From positions 1 through 64,000 of the IMG/VR virus record IMGVR_UViG_3300027754_005989: a stretch of DNA of 64,000 bases. One strand, 5' to 3'. The DNA is from a virus. Position 1 is the stretch's first letter, and every line of letters begins with the position of its first letter. Shown here piece after piece: positions 8,188-17,116 of the stretch. Made by a program: the position numbers and the translations under genes. Under the pieces are notes generated by a model. It saw nothing but the letters and a program-made list of their open reading frames with translations. It ran no database searches and was not told the origin of the DNA.

Positions 8188-8982
8188 TCCATATCTTGTT
8201 TTATACTGTTGTATAAAAGGTTTGTGTGTATTAGTTGGAAATCTCTTTATGCTTTTGCAAGTTTCATCAATCATTTTTTCTGCCAAGTCATCTTTAATTT
8301 TCCATTTATTACAATATCGTATTAAATTAGTCATTGATAGGATTTTGAAATTTTCAATTTCTTGGCCTTCAAAGTTTATTGATCTTTTGTGAGATAAGTG
8401 CAATTCTCCAAAATTAACAAAAAATGGTTTGTGGCCTGCTGATTCAATTGTTTTTGTCATATCATTATCTGCATACCCGTAACCTACATATTTTTCATCC
8501 ATACCATCACATGACCAGTAGTCTTCCTTCCAGAATAATGTGTTGCCGCTAAATAAGTTTTTTTTCTTGATTTCATTTTTTTGACTTCTTGCCTCAGCAA
8601 TATACTTGTAATTGTAGTTTTCTATGTCTGAATCTTCGTAATCTTTTACAAGTTTAAATAGATTTGTTGTTGTGACAAAATGACCCTTTAACATAAATGC
8701 TGATTGCTCTGCAAAATAATTTTTTGGTAAAATTCTGTCGCTGTCTAGAAGTGCAACAAGAGGATATTGAGCTTGTTTGACACCAAAATTGCATTGTTTT
8801 GGTTTGTTGTAAGAATTCATTTTTAAATTAAAACATTTAGCATTTTTAATCGATGGTCCAGCATCTTGCCACACTACGATTATTTCTTTTTTGATTTCTT
8901 TTTCTCTTTTTTCTAAAAATCTTAAAGTTTGCAACAGGTTTTGTAGTCGGCTTTCACAGGCGTAAAATACAAAAGAAATCAT
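8176..8982 (-). CDS. Family 2-like glycosyltransferase
   Basis: 268 residues. The order of elements fits GT-A enzymes: FYACESRLQNLLQTL at the N-terminus, KPKQCNFGVKQAQYPLVALL then DSDR (metal-binding DxD) at about 80, and GYGYADNDM near 165, the acceptor-side motif of galactosyltransferase-like C-terminal domains. It probably adds a sugar to a surface or virion glycan. It lies 3 bp from the KdsB gene in the same operon and overlaps the convergent upstream gene by 12 bp. Confidence 0.7.
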   Translation of the reverse strand: MISFVFYACESRLQNLLQTLRFLEKREKEIKKEIIVVWQDAGPSIKNAKCFNLKMNSYNKPKQCNFGVKQAQYPLVALLDSDRILPKNYFAEQSAFMLKGHFVTTTNLFKLVKDYEDSDIENYNYKYIAEARSQKNEIKKKNLFSGNTLFWKEDYWSCDGMDEKYVGYGYADNDMTKTIESAGHKPFFVNFGELHLSHKRSINFEGQEIENFKILSMTNLIRYCNKWKIKDDLAEKMIDETCKSIKRFPTNTHKPFIQQYKTRYGLHF

Positions 8983-8985
8983 AGT

Positions 8986-9666
8986 TCAAATTTTTCCTAA
9001 ATCTTCTGGTGCGTCTATAGAAACCGTGTCATTCATTTCATGGCATTTTATAGGTATGTTAGTTTCTAAAAATCTTAAAATTTCAACATCTTCTTCTAAT
9101 TCAAGTTGCGATCTTTTGATTTTTGCAAAGGACTCAAGATGTGTCATAAAAAAGCCAAAAACTCCCACATGTTTATAAAATATTTTACCTTTGCTGGGTA
9201 TTAGTGATCGTGAGGCGTATTTTAATATTCTTTGCTTATTAAAAACAATTTTTACGCAGTTGGATTCTTCTGCATTTCTTTTATCTATTTTGCAAAAACC
9301 TGTCGTGACTTCCTTGTTTTTCGGGTCGTGAAGTTTTGTGATATCATGCGGGAACAAAAAAGGTTGATCTCCTTGAACATTGATTATTCGAGTTTTTTTG
9401 TCAACATTCAAAGTTTTTACGGCTTCGTAAACCCTATCGGTTCCAGTTTGATGTTTAAGGTGCGTGATGCAGACTTTAAATTCTTCCTCGACAGTTTGTT
9501 TAATTTTTTCGTCACAAGTCGCTATGATTACATTTTTTTTTCCATATGCCAAAGCAGCATTTCTTGCTGTCTTCAGAATTAAGGGAACGCCATTAATGAG
9601 TTGTAACATTTTGTTTGGAAATCTTTGAGAATTGAGTCTAGCCGGAATGATTATGATAGGATTCAT
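8986..9666 (-). CDS. kdsB: CMP-Kdo synthetase (3-deoxy-manno-octulosonate cytidylyltransferase)
   Basis: 226 residues from MNPIIIIPARLNSQRFPNK, which is the family's CTP-binding opening (PAR-x-x-S-x-R-x-P-x-K). QGDQPF (DxD-like) and KHVGVFGFF, typical of KdsB, follow in order. The enzyme activates Kdo with CTP for lipopolysaccharide or capsule synthesis. The start is set at 9666 because the upstream gene ends 1 bp before. The length is slightly below that of bacterial KdsB. In a phage it would redirect host Kdo or a related keto-sugar acid onto a chosen acceptor. Confidence 0.8.
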   Translation of the reverse strand: MNPIIIIPARLNSQRFPNKMLQLINGVPLILKTARNAALAYGKKNVIIATCDEKIKQTVEEEFKVCITHLKHQTGTDRVYEAVKTLNVDKKTRIINVQGDQPFLFPHDITKLHDPKNKEVTTGFCKIDKRNAEESNCVKIVFNKQRILKYASRSLIPSKGKIFYKHVGVFGFFMTHLESFAKIKRSQLELEEDVEILRFLETNIPIKCHEMNDTVSIDAPEDLGKI

Positions 9667-9667
9667 T

Positions 9668-10348
9668 TCATTTTTCTCCGTAAAATTTGATTGTTGCTTC
9701 ATGTTTTTTTGTAAGTTCTTTTGAACAAAACTCTATTCGTTCTCTAAAGCCTTGCATGTTTCTTTCTCTACTTAAACATGGTACATCATCGGCATACCCA
9801 AAGCCTCCATCATGACCGAGCAAAAAAATTTCTTTAAATCCATACAGAGTCAAAAAATGCAATCCCATGATTGCAGTATCTATAGTCAATAATTCATCGT
9901 TGTTGATTTTTTTTATTATCGCATTTGTTTCAAATTCATCTTGATCTTTTTCAAAAAAAATTATTTTTTCTTGGGGCAAATTTACAATCGAGGCCACAGC
10001 TACTGGCGGTGCGTCTAAACCATCATCAAACAAATAAGAAGGCATAACGAAATGTTCAATTCTATCCCAAGCTTCTGCGCTGTTCATTAATGCATTTTTA
10101 TCAAAAAAAAATGCAAAACGAATTGCGGTTTTGATTTTACAGCAAGCTTCGTTTACTGTTGCATAATTAACGAAACTTGAGAATTTGTGAATGGCGTTAA
10201 GGCTTGGACCTTTTGCTGCAAATAAGATTTTATTTTTGTGATTTATAAACTTCTCAAGATTTGTAGATTTTTCAGGAACTAGTTTATTTTTCGGCAGTTT
10301 AAGCCTACAGTTTTCCACAGCTTTGATATAAGAGTCATCCATTGACAT
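9668..10348 (-). CDS. DUF115/sialyltransferase-like protein
   Basis: 226 residues. ILFAAKGPSLNAIHKF near 41-56 matches the GPSL nucleotide-binding loop of the DUF115 and GT42 sialyltransferase-like group, and IFLLGHDGGFGYADD near 175-190 matches the later LxGxD block. Since the next gene makes a CMP-activated sugar, a CMP-sugar-dependent transferase is a sensible reading, but the family is broad. It overlaps the upstream gene by 14 bp; the second ATG (10342) is an alternative start. Confidence 0.5.
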   Translation of the reverse strand: MSMDDSYIKAVENCRLKLPKNKLVPEKSTNLEKFINHKNKILFAAKGPSLNAIHKFSSFVNYATVNEACCKIKTAIRFAFFFDKNALMNSAEAWDRIEHFVMPSYLFDDGLDAPPVAVASIVNLPQEKIIFFEKDQDEFETNAIIKKINNDELLTIDTAIMGLHFLTLYGFKEIFLLGHDGGFGYADDVPCLSRERNMQGFRERIEFCSKELTKKHEATIKFYGEK

Positions 10349-11522
10349 GAGTCCTATTCAATATTCTTAGAAGTTTATTGTGGGAGCCCGTGTATACAAA
10401 ATTATTGCAGGTAAATTTAATTGGTTCAGCTATGGCTTTTATCAGTCTGTTTTTTTCTAATTCGTCCAATGGTGCGGTTGTAATAATGTTTATGAAATTT
10501 TTGTAACAAACAGCTTGTAAAGTAATTTCCGATTTTGATATTTCATCGTGCAATTCGATACTTGAAATTTTTTTCAAATTAAATGAAACTCTATTGCTCT
10601 CAAATTTAAAAGGTCTGTACCACTTTCCACATTCGCAAATTTGCCATTTATTCTCTATATGTCCTGTGTCATTGTTCCAATAATTTATAAAAGAGCTATT
10701 GAAGTTAAAATAATCTGTGCTTAGTATTTTGCCGTTTATAGTCTGGCTTTCAATGTAAGGCTCATATATGTGCATAGTTTTGCATCTACAGGTGTAAAAT
10801 CCAAATCCTCCGTCCCAACATCGCATGTGATCGCAAAAATAGTCAATTTGTTTATTTTCCACAAGAAGATTTACTTGTTTTTGTTCTGGAGCTTCACAAA
10901 TATTGCTCAATAGGTGACAGATTCTTACTGGTTCTTTTATTACATCCATAAAGATTGATACGAAAGAAAAAGAAGTTAAAAAAATATCAAATTCTTCATG
11001 TGTGAAAATGTTTTTTAGATATTGACAAAATTCTTGTGTTTGCTGTGGGTGATATTGAAAGGAGTGACATTCCGCATGGTCGCTTCCATGACTAAAAAAA
11101 TAATTGTTCCATCTTGGCTTGATAGACTTGTAATAAAAAATATTTTTATTCCAAGTAATTTTTTTGCAATTTTGTATATCTTTTATTCTACTTACCCTTA
11201 AAATCTTTAAAGGTTTTTGTAATAAATTAAATTCTTTCAAAATATGCCGATAGTGATGATTGATTTCTAAATTATAAAATATTTTTTTACTAACCAAATA
11301 TTGAAAAGGATAAGCCATGCTACCGCTGGTCTTAATTTGCTTGCCATTGCGAGCACTAGAGACTAAATTTTCTCTGGTGGAGAAATCTATATTATTCCAA
11401 TAATTTATGATGTTCTTGTTCAGTTTGTCTTTTGTTTCTAAAAGTAAATTTAAATTTTTTGCACAGTCAATCAGCTTGTGATTGAGGAATTGTTCTGCAA
11501 AATCTTTATTTGAAATTAACAT
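10335..11522 (-). CDS. CapK/phenylacetate-CoA ligase-like adenylate-forming protein
   Basis: 395 residues from the ATG at 11522, chosen because the upstream gene ends 1 bp before it. IKTSGSMAYPFQY near residue 75 resembles the TSGSTGxP AMP-binding loop of CapK-type proteins, which occur in capsule and surface polysaccharide loci. A Cys-rich region (CRCKTMH, then CECGKWYRP) may bind metal. The rest is divergent, so the assignment is tentative. Base composition is very AT-rich. Confidence 0.45.
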   Translation of the reverse strand: MLISNKDFAEQFLNHKLIDCAKNLNLLLETKDKLNKNIINYWNNIDFSTRENLVSSARNGKQIKTSGSMAYPFQYLVSKKIFYNLEINHHYRHILKEFNLLQKPLKILRVSRIKDIQNCKKITWNKNIFYYKSIKPRWNNYFFSHGSDHAECHSFQYHPQQTQEFCQYLKNIFTHEEFDIFLTSFSFVSIFMDVIKEPVRICHLLSNICEAPEQKQVNLLVENKQIDYFCDHMRCWDGGFGFYTCRCKTMHIYEPYIESQTINGKILSTDYFNFNSSFINYWNNDTGHIENKWQICECGKWYRPFKFESNRVSFNLKKISSIELHDEISKSEITLQAVCYKNFINIITTAPLDELEKNRLIKAIAEPIKFTCNNFVYTGSHNKLLRILNRTHVNG

Positions 11523-11523
11523 T

Positions 11524-12078
11524 TTATCTTTGTGGATTCGGAATAAATTCTGGAGGTACGACCGGCGGTAAGATTCTAGGTATATCCTCGTATTTTTCAA
11601 CACCAATAATATCTCTAATTTCTTTTAATTTGATTCGTTTCAAATACAGCGGAACATATGATCTTCTGATGTCATCCATGAGATCATATAGGCGAATTCT
11701 CTGGTTTACAACTTGGTACATGTATTCAAATCTTTTTCTTTCCAAATAACTCATAAGATGATAGCCGCTACCTTGATTTCTAATCCAGTCACTTCCATGT
11801 TGCATCAATTGTATAAAAGGCACTTCTCTATTCGTCTCATCAAAATAACACACAAGAAAAGTCTCAGGTAAGTCTTTGTATATCACGAGAACTTCGTTCG
11901 CTTTTTTAATTTCTCTAAATAAACTTGCCAAACAGTAATGGCTTTTTGCCTGTTCCACAGTCAAAATACCTGCATTTTCTATTTCTTGATAAAAAAATTC
12001 CTTCATTGGCACCCAAGTTCTGTCTCCTATCCAGTTGAGCACCATCGATAAAAACATTTTGTAGAGGTAGTTCCTCAT
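11524..12078 (-). CDS. Conserved hypothetical protein of the glycan operon
   Basis: 184 residues, first gene of a five-gene operon (this, CapK-like, DUF115-like, KdsB, glycosyltransferase), each separated by no more than a few bases. It is rich in aromatic and basic residues, with a Pro-rich C-terminus (PRILPPVVPPEFIPNPQR). No family is recognised. The upstream sequence TATATAAAAG has no clear ribosome binding site. Confidence 0.65.
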   Translation of the reverse strand: MRNYLYKMFLSMVLNWIGDRTWVPMKEFFYQEIENAGILTVEQAKSHYCLASLFREIKKANEVLVIYKDLPETFLVCYFDETNREVPFIQLMQHGSDWIRNQGSGYHLMSYLERKRFEYMYQVVNQRIRLYDLMDDIRRSYVPLYLKRIKLKEIRDIIGVEKYEDIPRILPPVVPPEFIPNPQR

Positions 12079-12144
12079 GCTTTTATATACTTTTTTTGAA
12101 AAATAAGCTCAACTAAATTTTTGATTTAAAGTGTAAATATTTCC

Positions 12145-13182
12145 ATGATGACCTATTCACATAGAATGAACCCTTATCTGAGAACTTATTTTGCAGAGGA
12201 TGTCAACACAGAACAGCCTCAACAGAATTCTCAACAGCCTCAACAGCCTCAACAAGCTACTGAAAAGCAGCCGGGTTTTTTCCAGTCCGCAATGCAAGGT
12301 TTTAAACAACAATACCAAGCTCAAAAGAATTTTTCTCCTGAAGAGATCAAAAATTACGAGGCTATGGCGGAAAAAATTAAGCCATCTATTGAAAAAGCAC
12401 AAGAGATTACACATCATATTGATCATTGGTTGCACAAACACGCTGTTGCTAAGCAAGTTGCAATTGCCTGCATCGCAGCAGGTTTGACAGGAGGTGCTGG
12501 TGCAATACCTCTAGCAGCGATCAATTACGCTATTATTAAGTTTGCAAGCAAAGCTGTTGATAAAGCTTTTGATGCAGGCCAAAAAGTCGCTGGACAAGTT
12601 GCACAGTTTAGTGCGCAGCAACAATTTCAACCAGAACATCTTTCTTTTGAAGCCTATTTTCAACAGAGAATGCTCTTGGATGAAAGTTTGTGGTCTGATG
12701 CTGGAAAAATCATGGGCCAAACAGCGGGTTATGTAGCTGGAAAAGCTGCCAAATGGAGCGGCGCTGCTATCAATATGTTTAAGACATTATTGACGGGTCT
12801 TAAAAATCAGGCAAGCAGCATCTTAAAATTTGCTTCGGAAAACAAGTTGGTTGTTGCCAAAGCCGCTATCCTGACCGGAATTTCAATACTTGTCGGTGCT
12901 GGGGTAGGTTCAGCATACAAAGCTTTAACTGATCAAAGTCTTGGCGTGCCGCTTGTAAAAGCAATTCTGGATGTTAAATTGGCAACCGCTGCTGAACTTA
13001 CGGAATTGGTTGGTTCGGAAATGATTTCGGCTGTAAAACATCTGCCACAGGAGCTTCAACATCTCACTCACGCAGCACATGCTTCTGGAGAATTTGCTTC
13101 TAATTTAGGCAAAAGCGGAGGAGCTCATGCTGGAGCTTGGGCTGGTACAGGAGCTTTATCCGGCGTTGCCCTAGGACATTAA
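12145..13182 (+). CDS. Probable virion-associated protein with Gly/Ala hydrophobic segments
   Basis: 345 residues, or 338 from the second Met. A short head (MNPYLRTYFAED) is followed by a Gln-Pro-rich linker and long helices. Two hydrophobic Gly/Ala segments are visible (VAIACIAAGLTGGAGAIPLA and AILTGISILVGAGVGSAYKA), and the C-terminus is rich in His and Gly. It resembles the 430-residue protein at 20164-21456 in composition and plan (linker, GG-rich segments), which suggests related membrane-active internal or tail proteins. Function unknown. Confidence 0.65.
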   Translation: MMTYSHRMNPYLRTYFAEDVNTEQPQQNSQQPQQPQQATEKQPGFFQSAMQGFKQQYQAQKNFSPEEIKNYEAMAEKIKPSIEKAQEITHHIDHWLHKHAVAKQVAIACIAAGLTGGAGAIPLAAINYAIIKFASKAVDKAFDAGQKVAGQVAQFSAQQQFQPEHLSFEAYFQQRMLLDESLWSDAGKIMGQTAGYVAGKAAKWSGAAINMFKTLLTGLKNQASSILKFASENKLVVAKAAILTGISILVGAGVGSAYKALTDQSLGVPLVKAILDVKLATAAELTELVGSEMISAVKHLPQELQHLTHAAHASGEFASNLGKSGGAHAGAWAGTGALSGVALGH

Positions 13183-13262
13183 AATATATAAAATAAAAAA
13201 GATGTAAAATAACTCAATACGACTTGAATAAATAGTAAAAGAGTCTTATAATAGGAGATATT

Positions 13263-14066
13263 ATGTTTGGATTCAGTACCACCCCACTTGCTTGGCCCAC
13301 ATCTACCACAGGCTATTCCAAATATGTTGGCGGATTTGACGAACCGGATGACGGGTTTGCCCTTCATCCGATCATCATCCCCGAATTTGCTATGCAGGGC
13401 GATGTTTACACCACTCTGTACATCAATACTGACGGTTCCATCACATTCGATGCTGGAAATACTGCCCGTGAAGGACAGCCTTCTGAAAACACTCAAATCT
13501 GTGGCAACAGCGATGATCTTTACATTGATCCGGGTGAGATTACCTTGACTGATGCTACGCTCCACAATGCATACTATAAAGTCGGAAGCGGTTACGCTAA
13601 GATTTTGGTATTCCAAGGATACCTTGACGATCATGACAAAGTTGCTTCATACCTGATCAATATCTACCGTGACAGCACCTTCCAATGGGTTGAAACTCGT
13701 TTGAAAGTACAGAACAACAACGATCCAGATTCTGGCCCTTACAACGGTGGCGGTCCCGATGTATCTCAAGCCTCTTCTACAGTAAGCAAAGTGTGGCGTG
13801 GCGACCTAGAAGGCGACAACTGGGAATTCATGGGAGTTGGAAGCGTCTATGGTGCAACCGAAGTCATCAAGACCTGTTCAAACAATGGTTGCGGAGTTTT
13901 GACTGGTAAGATCTGCAAAATTGGAGCCAGTTCCTGCACCTGTGCTCAATGGAAATTCTACACAGCACAATGCACAAGAATCCAACAATCTCTGGGAATT
14001 TGTAGCGGCAACTCTGGCGCTTATGTCCCCGCAGTCACGGTTTGCAACCAAAGACTATTTTCTTAA
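13263..14066 (+). CDS. Probable virion structural protein with Cys-rich tail
   Basis: 267 residues with ribosome binding site TAGGAG. The N-terminal 160 residues are beta-rich (GGFDEPDDGFALHPI, then LYINTDGSITFDAG), similar in feel to NIDO-type adhesion modules. The last 75 residues hold nine or more cysteines (CSNNGCG, CKIGASSCTC), which may form disulfides. Codon use is more G+C-rich than the glycan genes around it, and the gene has its own strong terminator, both fitting a highly expressed structural protein. Confidence 0.6.
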   Translation: MFGFSTTPLAWPTSTTGYSKYVGGFDEPDDGFALHPIIIPEFAMQGDVYTTLYINTDGSITFDAGNTAREGQPSENTQICGNSDDLYIDPGEITLTDATLHNAYYKVGSGYAKILVFQGYLDDHDKVASYLINIYRDSTFQWVETRLKVQNNNDPDSGPYNGGGPDVSQASSTVSKVWRGDLEGDNWEFMGVGSVYGATEVIKTCSNNGCGVLTGKICKIGASSCTCAQWKFYTAQCTRIQQSLGICSGNSGAYVPAVTVCNQRLFS

Positions 14067-14089
14067 CCTATAGCCAAGACTAACATGTT

Positions 14090-14120
14090 GAGTGGGGAAA
14101 TTAATTTCCCCACTCATTTT
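14090..14120 (+). terminator. Intrinsic terminator, perfect 26-nt inverted repeat
   Basis: GAGTGGGGAAATT is followed directly by its complement AATTTCCCCACTC and then ATTTTC. It closes the structural gene and could also serve the convergent operon. Confidence 0.8.
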
Positions 14121-14177
14121 CATTGTTATATGGCTCACTACTCGAATCTTGGTCATACAACGGTCTAAGCCTGCTTC

Positions 14178-14747
14178 TCATCTCCACTTGGGACCGTCAA
14201 ACCAACCAGCAAGACTGTATCGCAGGCCTTTGGTTACCGGATTGGCCTTGTGTCGCAACATAGATGGGAAAAAGATAGCACTACCTTGAGCTTTGGTTCC
14301 AGAATCCAAAGGATTTGTAGCCTCGGTAATCTCGAAGTTACCGCCTTCATATGTCGCAGGATCACTCAACTGAACAATACAACTCATCTTCCTGTGAAAA
14401 AAAGGATCGTTGTTCATCCAGAATACATCATGATGCTCTTTATATTCTCCCTTGTAAGCAGCGTCATATTCTGCCAATTGAATGAAATCTAGCTTGCTCA
14501 AGTGGAAATTAAAATAGTCGTTGTTGGCTTGCATTGCCAGCTTCCACAAATTATCAAAAAGGAAAGCAAACCTTACATCGTCCTTGGGAATAAATCTGAC
14601 CTTGCTTCTTCTATAGACATTATCTACAGTTTCACCACCCGATCCCATGCGAGCATTTATGGGAGGCAAAGTCAACCCATCCTTAATGATTTTTTCACAA
14701 ACTTCTTTGCTAAAGCTTTGATAAAAATAACACCAATCGCCTTTCAT
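14178..14747 (-). CDS. 2OG-Fe(II) oxygenase (PKHD/prolyl hydroxylase type)
   Basis: 189 residues. The iron ligands are visible as H105-x-D107 (EHHDVFW) and a distal His166 (LRHKANP), with Arg176 ten residues on to bind 2-oxoglutarate. The EGGNFEI strand is typical. Such enzymes hydroxylate proteins, sugars or nucleic acids and are common in environmental T4-like phages. It follows a 61-codon gene by 15 bp. Target unknown. Confidence 0.8.
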   Translation of the reverse strand: MKGDWCYFYQSFSKEVCEKIIKDGLTLPPINARMGSGGETVDNVYRRSKVRFIPKDDVRFAFLFDNLWKLAMQANNDYFNFHLSKLDFIQLAEYDAAYKGEYKEHHDVFWMNNDPFFHRKMSCIVQLSDPATYEGGNFEITEATNPLDSGTKAQGSAIFFPSMLRHKANPVTKGLRYSLAGWFDGPKWR

Positions 14748-14762
14748 ATGAAACCTCCTCTT

Positions 14763-14948
14763 TTATGGGAGTATGGTTTCTATTTCTTTTTTGGTATTGA
14801 CGGCGATATTGTAGATTACAGAACTTTCATGTGAATCGCCAAATTGCGACTGGCTATATTCGACTATTTCTGAAATAGTTTTATGCAACAAATTTTTAAG
14901 CTGTTCTTCCACACTTGTAGGTTCGCCAGCCAACGAAAAATTTTCCAT
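14763..14948 (-). CDS. Small acidic hypothetical protein
   Basis: 61 residues, starting MENFSLAGEPTSVEEQLKNL, predicted helical. It lies 15 bp upstream of the oxygenase gene on the same strand. No family recognised. The upstream bases contain only a weak ribosome binding site. Confidence 0.5.
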   Translation of the reverse strand: MENFSLAGEPTSVEEQLKNLLHKTISEIVEYSQSQFGDSHESSVIYNIAVNTKKEIETILP

Positions 14949-15033
14949 GAGGGCTTTTCCCTGCTTGATTTAAAAATCGATTTATCTTAACATTTTACGA
15001 TGTCCTAGCCAATAAAACAAACCGAGAGATGCC

Positions 15034-16161
15034 ATGAAGAACTGCCAAGCGAAATTTGTTTTTAACACGATGGTTTCTAATGAGGCTCATTGTATAACCA
15101 GAATGCTGGATTCAGTTTACAAATACATCGATTATTGGGTTATTCAAGACAATGGCAGCAAAGATGGAACCCAAGAAATAATTCAAAATTATTTTAAGGA
15201 AAAAAACATCCCCGGTTTTATTTATGAAATTCCTTGGAGCGGTTGTATGGGCTCTAATCGTGACCATACCGTGCAAACATGCCTCCAAACAGATCATGGC
15301 TGTGACTGGATTTTGAGAGTTGACGCAGACGAAGTGCTTGAGGTTGATGATGACTTTGATTGGGGAATTTTTGACGATACCAGCATCCAATCGTTTGATG
15401 TCCCTGCAATTTTAGGCATTAATCGGTTCTTCCGATGCTGGTTGTGGAACGCCCGACTTCCTTGGAAGTTCAAACACGACAAGCGCCATGAATGCGTCTA
15501 TCTAGACAAAGACAACATTGGGGAAGGCTTTCAAAGAGTTGCTCTGCCTTTTACTTTTCGACATAACTTGGTGTCCACCGGCAGGACATCCATGAACCCA
15601 TACAAGTATTACATGGATGCATTGGAAATCGAAAAGGAGTTGTTGGTTAATGACACCATGACTACCGATAGTTATCACCTTTACTACATCGCTAAGAGTT
15701 ACCATGATAATATTCCAAGCGATAAGCTGCCCTTTAAGGACGATCACAACGCAGAACTAGCCCGACGAGGCATTTTCTTTTTTAAGAAGTTTCTAGATGT
15801 AAAACATGATTTTTCAACCACCGGGACTCCTAAACACATTGATGAAATGGCTTACACGGCTTGTATGTGGTTGTCACATCTGTACAACATACTTGGTGAT
15901 ACTGCCAACAAGACCGATATCCTGTTGCGTTCTGAGCCTTTCTGCCCCGAAAGAAACGAACATCTGAAGAGATTGTCGTCTATTTATCGGGATTCGGGTC
16001 AGTACGCCAAAATGCTTGAAACTACTACCCGATGGAATTCGCCAGAAAGAGTTAATCCATTCCCAAGATTTGGCGTGTTTGTCGAAGTGGATTCCTATCA
16101 CGACACATCAGGCATGCCCCAGATGATGCACAAAGAGGCATGTGCCTTGAATGGTCAATGA
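15034..16161 (+). CDS. Family 2 glycosyltransferase
   Basis: 375 residues. VSNEAHCITRMLDSV opens a classic GT2 fold, WVIQDNGSKDGTQEII holds the nucleotide-binding DNGSxDGT block, and RVDADEVLE at 95-103 is the metal-binding DxD. The C-terminal 170 residues (ELARRGIFFFKKFLD, LSHLYNILGDTANK) look like helical TPR-type repeats, as in protein-linked GT2 enzymes. It may glycosylate a virion protein. Confidence 0.8.
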   Translation: MKNCQAKFVFNTMVSNEAHCITRMLDSVYKYIDYWVIQDNGSKDGTQEIIQNYFKEKNIPGFIYEIPWSGCMGSNRDHTVQTCLQTDHGCDWILRVDADEVLEVDDDFDWGIFDDTSIQSFDVPAILGINRFFRCWLWNARLPWKFKHDKRHECVYLDKDNIGEGFQRVALPFTFRHNLVSTGRTSMNPYKYYMDALEIEKELLVNDTMTTDSYHLYYIAKSYHDNIPSDKLPFKDDHNAELARRGIFFFKKFLDVKHDFSTTGTPKHIDEMAYTACMWLSHLYNILGDTANKTDILLRSEPFCPERNEHLKRLSSIYRDSGQYAKMLETTTRWNSPERVNPFPRFGVFVEVDSYHDTSGMPQMMHKEACALNGQ

Positions 16162-16234
16162 TCATTTATTCCAGACGATTTGGACAACGCTCTTAACAAA
16201 CTTTAAAGGTATTTTAGGGTTGTTAAGTTCCTCT

Positions 16235-16270
16235 TGTCGCTCGTTGGACTGCTCGGTCCAACGAGCGACA
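16235..16270. terminator. 15-bp perfect hairpin between convergent genes
   Basis: TGTCGCTCGTTGGAC pairs perfectly with GTCCAACGAGCGACA around TGCTCG. There is no U-run on either side, so it may be a bidirectional terminator acting with another factor or an mRNA 3'-end protector. Confidence 0.6.
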
Positions 16271-16292
16271 TATGGTTCCAGTTGTTCGAGTT

Positions 16293-16790
16293 CTAGCCTT
16301 CCACATATCTTTGCATTTCTTCAATTAAATCTTCGACATTGTAGTTGATGTTTAGGTCAGGCTTTTCAATCCTTGCATGGGCGAAAACTTCTAAAGTTTT
16401 GTCAAAACTTGTGTCCAAGCACAAAAAAATCTTCTTGTTGCTAGAGATGTATTTGCCAAAATGCAGCAAATTCGTCTGACAAGTCTTTTCGCTGAAGTAA
16501 AAAACTATTGCATCGGCAGACCTCATGTGTGAATGCTCCCACATGATCTGCTTTTTTATTTCACCCTTAGTGTTGTCCAGTCTGGTTAATTTAGGACAAA
16601 TGAGCGTGAGGTTTTTCATGCTCATAGCCTTCATGAGCGTGTCGCCCTCGTTGTATCGAAAATGATCAATCACCTGTTGCTGCCAGTCCTGACCCCTTCC
16701 AGACAAATAAATTGCAAATTCCAACCTTCCTTGACGGCTGAACCAAGATTCACGGTCATTTTGATTGGAAAAGGCTTCGATCACTCTCAT
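16293..16790 (-). CDS. Nucleoside 2-deoxyribosyltransferase-like protein
   Basis: 165 residues. FAIYLSGRGQDWQQQVI near the N-terminus and MWEHSHMRSADAIVFYF in the middle match the deoxyribosyltransferase-like fold (MWExxxMxxAD-x-I), followed by LLHFGKYI. Members cleave or bind nucleotides and are common in phages. Its start overlaps the stop of the upstream 109-codon gene by 4 bp. Confidence 0.7.
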   Translation of the reverse strand: MRVIEAFSNQNDRESWFSRQGRLEFAIYLSGRGQDWQQQVIDHFRYNEGDTLMKAMSMKNLTLICPKLTRLDNTKGEIKKQIMWEHSHMRSADAIVFYFSEKTCQTNLLHFGKYISSNKKIFLCLDTSFDKTLEVFAHARIEKPDLNINYNVEDLIEEMQRYVEG

Positions 16791-17116
16791 GGCTCATCCT
16801 CTATGTGAAGATCAATAAATTCAATGAACTCGGCAGTAGCCATATTCAAAACAAGTATGCGCATGGCAGGGAAAGTTAATTTAGCATTTTCCAACTGATT
16901 AGACAAGTCTTGAAGGTCTTTCAAGATAAGGTCGTGCTCGATGTAGCCTATAGGCTCTGTAAGAGTTTTTTCTGTGACATAGTCGTGAAAATCATATCTG
17001 TTGTCAAAGTCATAGCAGTTGCAGAATCTCTGATTTTTAGTGTATTGCAACCTGTAAAAATATCGCTTGTCGCTGTAATACTCGAAAAAATAATTTGGAA
17101 TTATGTAATGCATCAC
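16787..17116 (-). CDS. Hypothetical protein
   Basis: 109 residues, rich in Tyr, Phe and Asp in the first half (YIIPNYFFEYYSDKRYF). It is linked by 4-bp ATGA overlaps to the glycosyltransferase-like gene upstream and the deoxyribosyltransferase-like gene downstream, so all three are co-translated. No family recognised. Confidence 0.7.
   Translation of the reverse strand: MMHYIIPNYFFEYYSDKRYFYRLQYTKNQRFCNCYDFDNRYDFHDYVTEKTLTEPIGYIEHDLILKDLQDLSNQLENAKLTFPAMRILVLNMATAEFIEFIDLHIEDEP

Noticed and set aside
13179-13634. 151-codon minus frame under the structural gene
   Set aside because: It lies within a well-supported + gene with a ribosome binding site and codon bias; no motif in the antisense translation.
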